Shown here: positions 6,271 to 7,211 of the stretch, piece after piece
Layout of the letters: each line of letters begins with the position of its first letter
How positions within the stretch are numbered: the first letter of the stretch is position 1
NCBI GenBank assembly: GCA_027340645.1
Contig: DAHWQN010000027.1
Span: forward strand, 279 to 7,489
From: Microcaldota archaeon
GTDB lineage: Archaea > Micrarchaeota > Micrarchaeia > Micrarchaeales > CABMGC01
Direction of reading: 5' to 3'
DNA: 7,211 nt
The notes under the pieces: model-generated
Database searches by the model: none
The model's input: only the letters and a program-made list of their open reading frames with translations
Told to the model about the DNA's origin: nothing
Program-made: the position numbers and the translations under genes

Positions 6271-6835
6271 AATCATGCCATAGCTTCATGAAGTCCTTGT
6301 TGAATAAACGAACAGTTTCAGGATCATGGAAAACTTCTATGTGCTCTACATTGCTGTGCATTCCGCTGTATGTGAGATTTGCAGAGCTTTGTATCGCCTC
6401 GCTTTCCGAGAGATAGAGCTTCATGTGCACAAAACCTTTCGGATGACGCAAATACACATTGCTACTGCCTCTAAGCAAAAATACAGCAAATACAAAAATC
6501 AGGAAAATGGTAGCAAGAATCATAGGTATAGAGATTATGTGAACGTAAAATTCAGAGAAATTTAGCATGACTAGAATGAGCGAGATTAATAAAAATGTAA
6601 AAGGCCTTGATTTTCTTCGTAGGGCTTTTGCGGCTGCCTTGTCTATTGATGAAGATAGTAGAAGTATTTTTTTGTTTGCGGATATGTCGCGCAGGAATTC
6701 TGCATAATGCTGGTCAACGAACGGTGATATCACCATAAGCTCTTTCGAGGAGCGCATCATTCGCTCAACTATTTTGTACGAGGATCTTCCAGTATAGTGT
6801 TCGACATTTCCTGTACTGAATTTCCTAAATAACAT
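6263..6835 (-). CDS. Membrane-anchored phospholipase-D-like protein with one HKD-type motif
   Basis: A 190-residue protein. The C-terminal part carries one PLD-type active-site motif, H137-M-K139, then S150-S-A-N153-L-T, as in HxK-x4-D-x6-GSxN. The usual aspartate is a glutamate (E144) and the glycine of GSxN is a serine. The N-terminal half (KELMVISPFVDQHYAEFLRD, then KKILLLSSS) fits the first strands of a PLD-family fold. Between these halves, at about residues 79-95 and 97-122, lie two strongly hydrophobic segments joined by a very short loop, flanked by basic residues (RRKSR before, RG after). They would form a membrane hairpin leaving both halves of the catalytic fold on the cytoplasmic side. 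Single-motif PLD proteins usually work as dimers and include nucleases and lipid-processing enzymes; the substrate here is unknown. ATG 6833-6835 has a TATA box 24 nt upstream. Confidence 0.82.
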   Translation of the reverse strand: MLFRKFSTGNVEHYTGRSSYKIVERMMRSSKELMVISPFVDQHYAEFLRDISANKKILLLSSSIDKAAAKALRRKSRPFTFLLISLILVMLNFSEFYVHIISIPMILATIFLIFVFAVFLLRGSSNVYLRHPKGFVHMKLYLSESEAIQSSANLTYSGMHSNVEHIEVFHDPETVRLFNKDFMKLWHDST

Positions 6836-6854
6836 GGATATGTATCACGGCCAA

Positions 6855-6862
6855 GTTATAAA
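6855..6862 (-). promoter_or_regulatory. TATA box of the PLD-like gene
   Basis: The minus strand reads TTTATAAC, centred about 24 nt before ATG 6835, inside the 34-bp gap that follows the VIT-family gene on the same strand. The spacing predicts a leaderless transcript, so the PLD-like gene can be transcribed independently even though it directly follows the transporter gene. Confidence 0.5.
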
Positions 6863-6869
6863 CATTTTA

Positions 6870-7211
6870 CTAGAATGGCACTGCGCCTATGAAGTGGCCT
6901 ATCAGATAGCCAACAACTCCTGCAGATAGACCTATAACCAGCATCTGCAACCCACTGCGCCAAACGGATCCTATGGTGTGTTTTGCCTCATAGTAGCCAA
7001 CTATGAACAGGAAAATCCCAGAAATTATTACTGAGGTTATCATTCCGTATAGTATATTATGGGATAAGAACAGGAATGGTAATAACGGAATTATTGATCC
7101 GAATACTGTTGCGCTTAGGACTGTAATGAAGCTCTTAAATGGCTGAGATTTGGTTACTGGAGACAAGGATAACTCAAAGGACATCATAAAGTTAAGCATG
7201 GCCTTCGGATT
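6870..7211 (-). CDS. VIT1/CCC1-family Fe/Mn transporter, C-terminal part (5' partial)
   Basis: The frame is open to the right edge (residues NPKA precede the first visible methionine at 7197-7199) and ends at TAG 6870-6872, giving the last 113 residues of a longer protein. Three membrane helices are visible, about residues 29-50, 52-72 and 84-109 of the visible part, after a charged stretch (MLNFMMSFELSLSP) that resembles the end of the cytoplasmic metal-binding helical region of VIT1/CCC1 proteins. The segment VFGSIIPLLPFL, the conserved GYYEAKHT, and WRSGLQMLVIGLSAGVVGYLIG are typical of the last helices of this family. Members move Fe(II) or Mn(II) out of the cytoplasm, into vacuoles in eukaryotes and probably outwards in prokaryotes. 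The N-terminal two helices and main metal site are outside the window, so substrate and function cannot be checked. Confidence 0.8.
   Translation of the reverse strand, partial: NPKAMLNFMMSFELSLSPVTKSQPFKSFITVLSATVFGSIIPLLPFLFLSHNILYGMITSVIISGIFLFIVGYYEAKHTIGSVWRSGLQMLVIGLSAGVVGYLIGHFIGAVPF

Noticed and set aside
264..7211. An iron and oxidative-stress gene island
   Set aside because: Rieske, Fe-S helicase, peroxiredoxin and VIT-type genes share an iron or redox theme, but they lie on both strands with separate promoters and are interspersed with unrelated genes; the theme may be coincidence.

Overview
The window most likely comes from an archaeon. The evidence is a tricorn-interacting-factor type M1 aminopeptidase, an XPD/Rad3-type iron-sulfur helicase, TATA-like boxes lying about 24 nt upstream of start codons (consistent with leaderless mRNAs), and tight packing with overlapping gene ends. 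Base composition is moderately AT-rich. The gene set would fit Thermoplasmata or an acidophilic DPANN lineage such as Micrarchaeota, but nothing here decides between them.

Layout, left to right: (1) the last 70 codons of a membrane protein on +, most like the C-terminus of a family 2 glycosyltransferase; (2) a small Rieske [2Fe-2S] ferredoxin on +, with its own TATA box; (3) an XPD/Rad3 family helicase on -, whose 3' end runs 49 bp into the Rieske gene; (4) a full-length M1 zinc aminopeptidase on -, directly upstream of the helicase gene and overlapping it by 4 bp, so the two probably form an operon; (5) a Bcp/PrxQ peroxiredoxin on -; (6) a divergent + gene for an unrecognised protein built from two copies of one domain, sharing with the peroxiredoxin gene a compact intergenic region that holds a palindromic TATA element inside a perfect 12-bp inverted repeat; (7) a phospholipase-D-like protein on -, with a membrane hairpin inserted in its fold and an altered HKD motif, convergent with gene 6 by 8 bp; (8) the C-terminal part of a VIT1/CCC1-family metal transporter on -, running off the right edge.

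There are no rRNA or tRNA genes, mobile elements or CRISPR arrays, and no gene-free stretch longer than about 110 bp. Several genes share an iron or redox theme (Rieske protein, Fe-S helicase, peroxiredoxin, VIT-type Fe/Mn transporter), but apart from the aminopeptidase-helicase pair they appear to be separate transcription units, so a common pathway is only a guess. The most interesting items are the symmetric divergent promoter, the duplicated-domain protein of unknown function and the membrane-anchored PLD-like protein.
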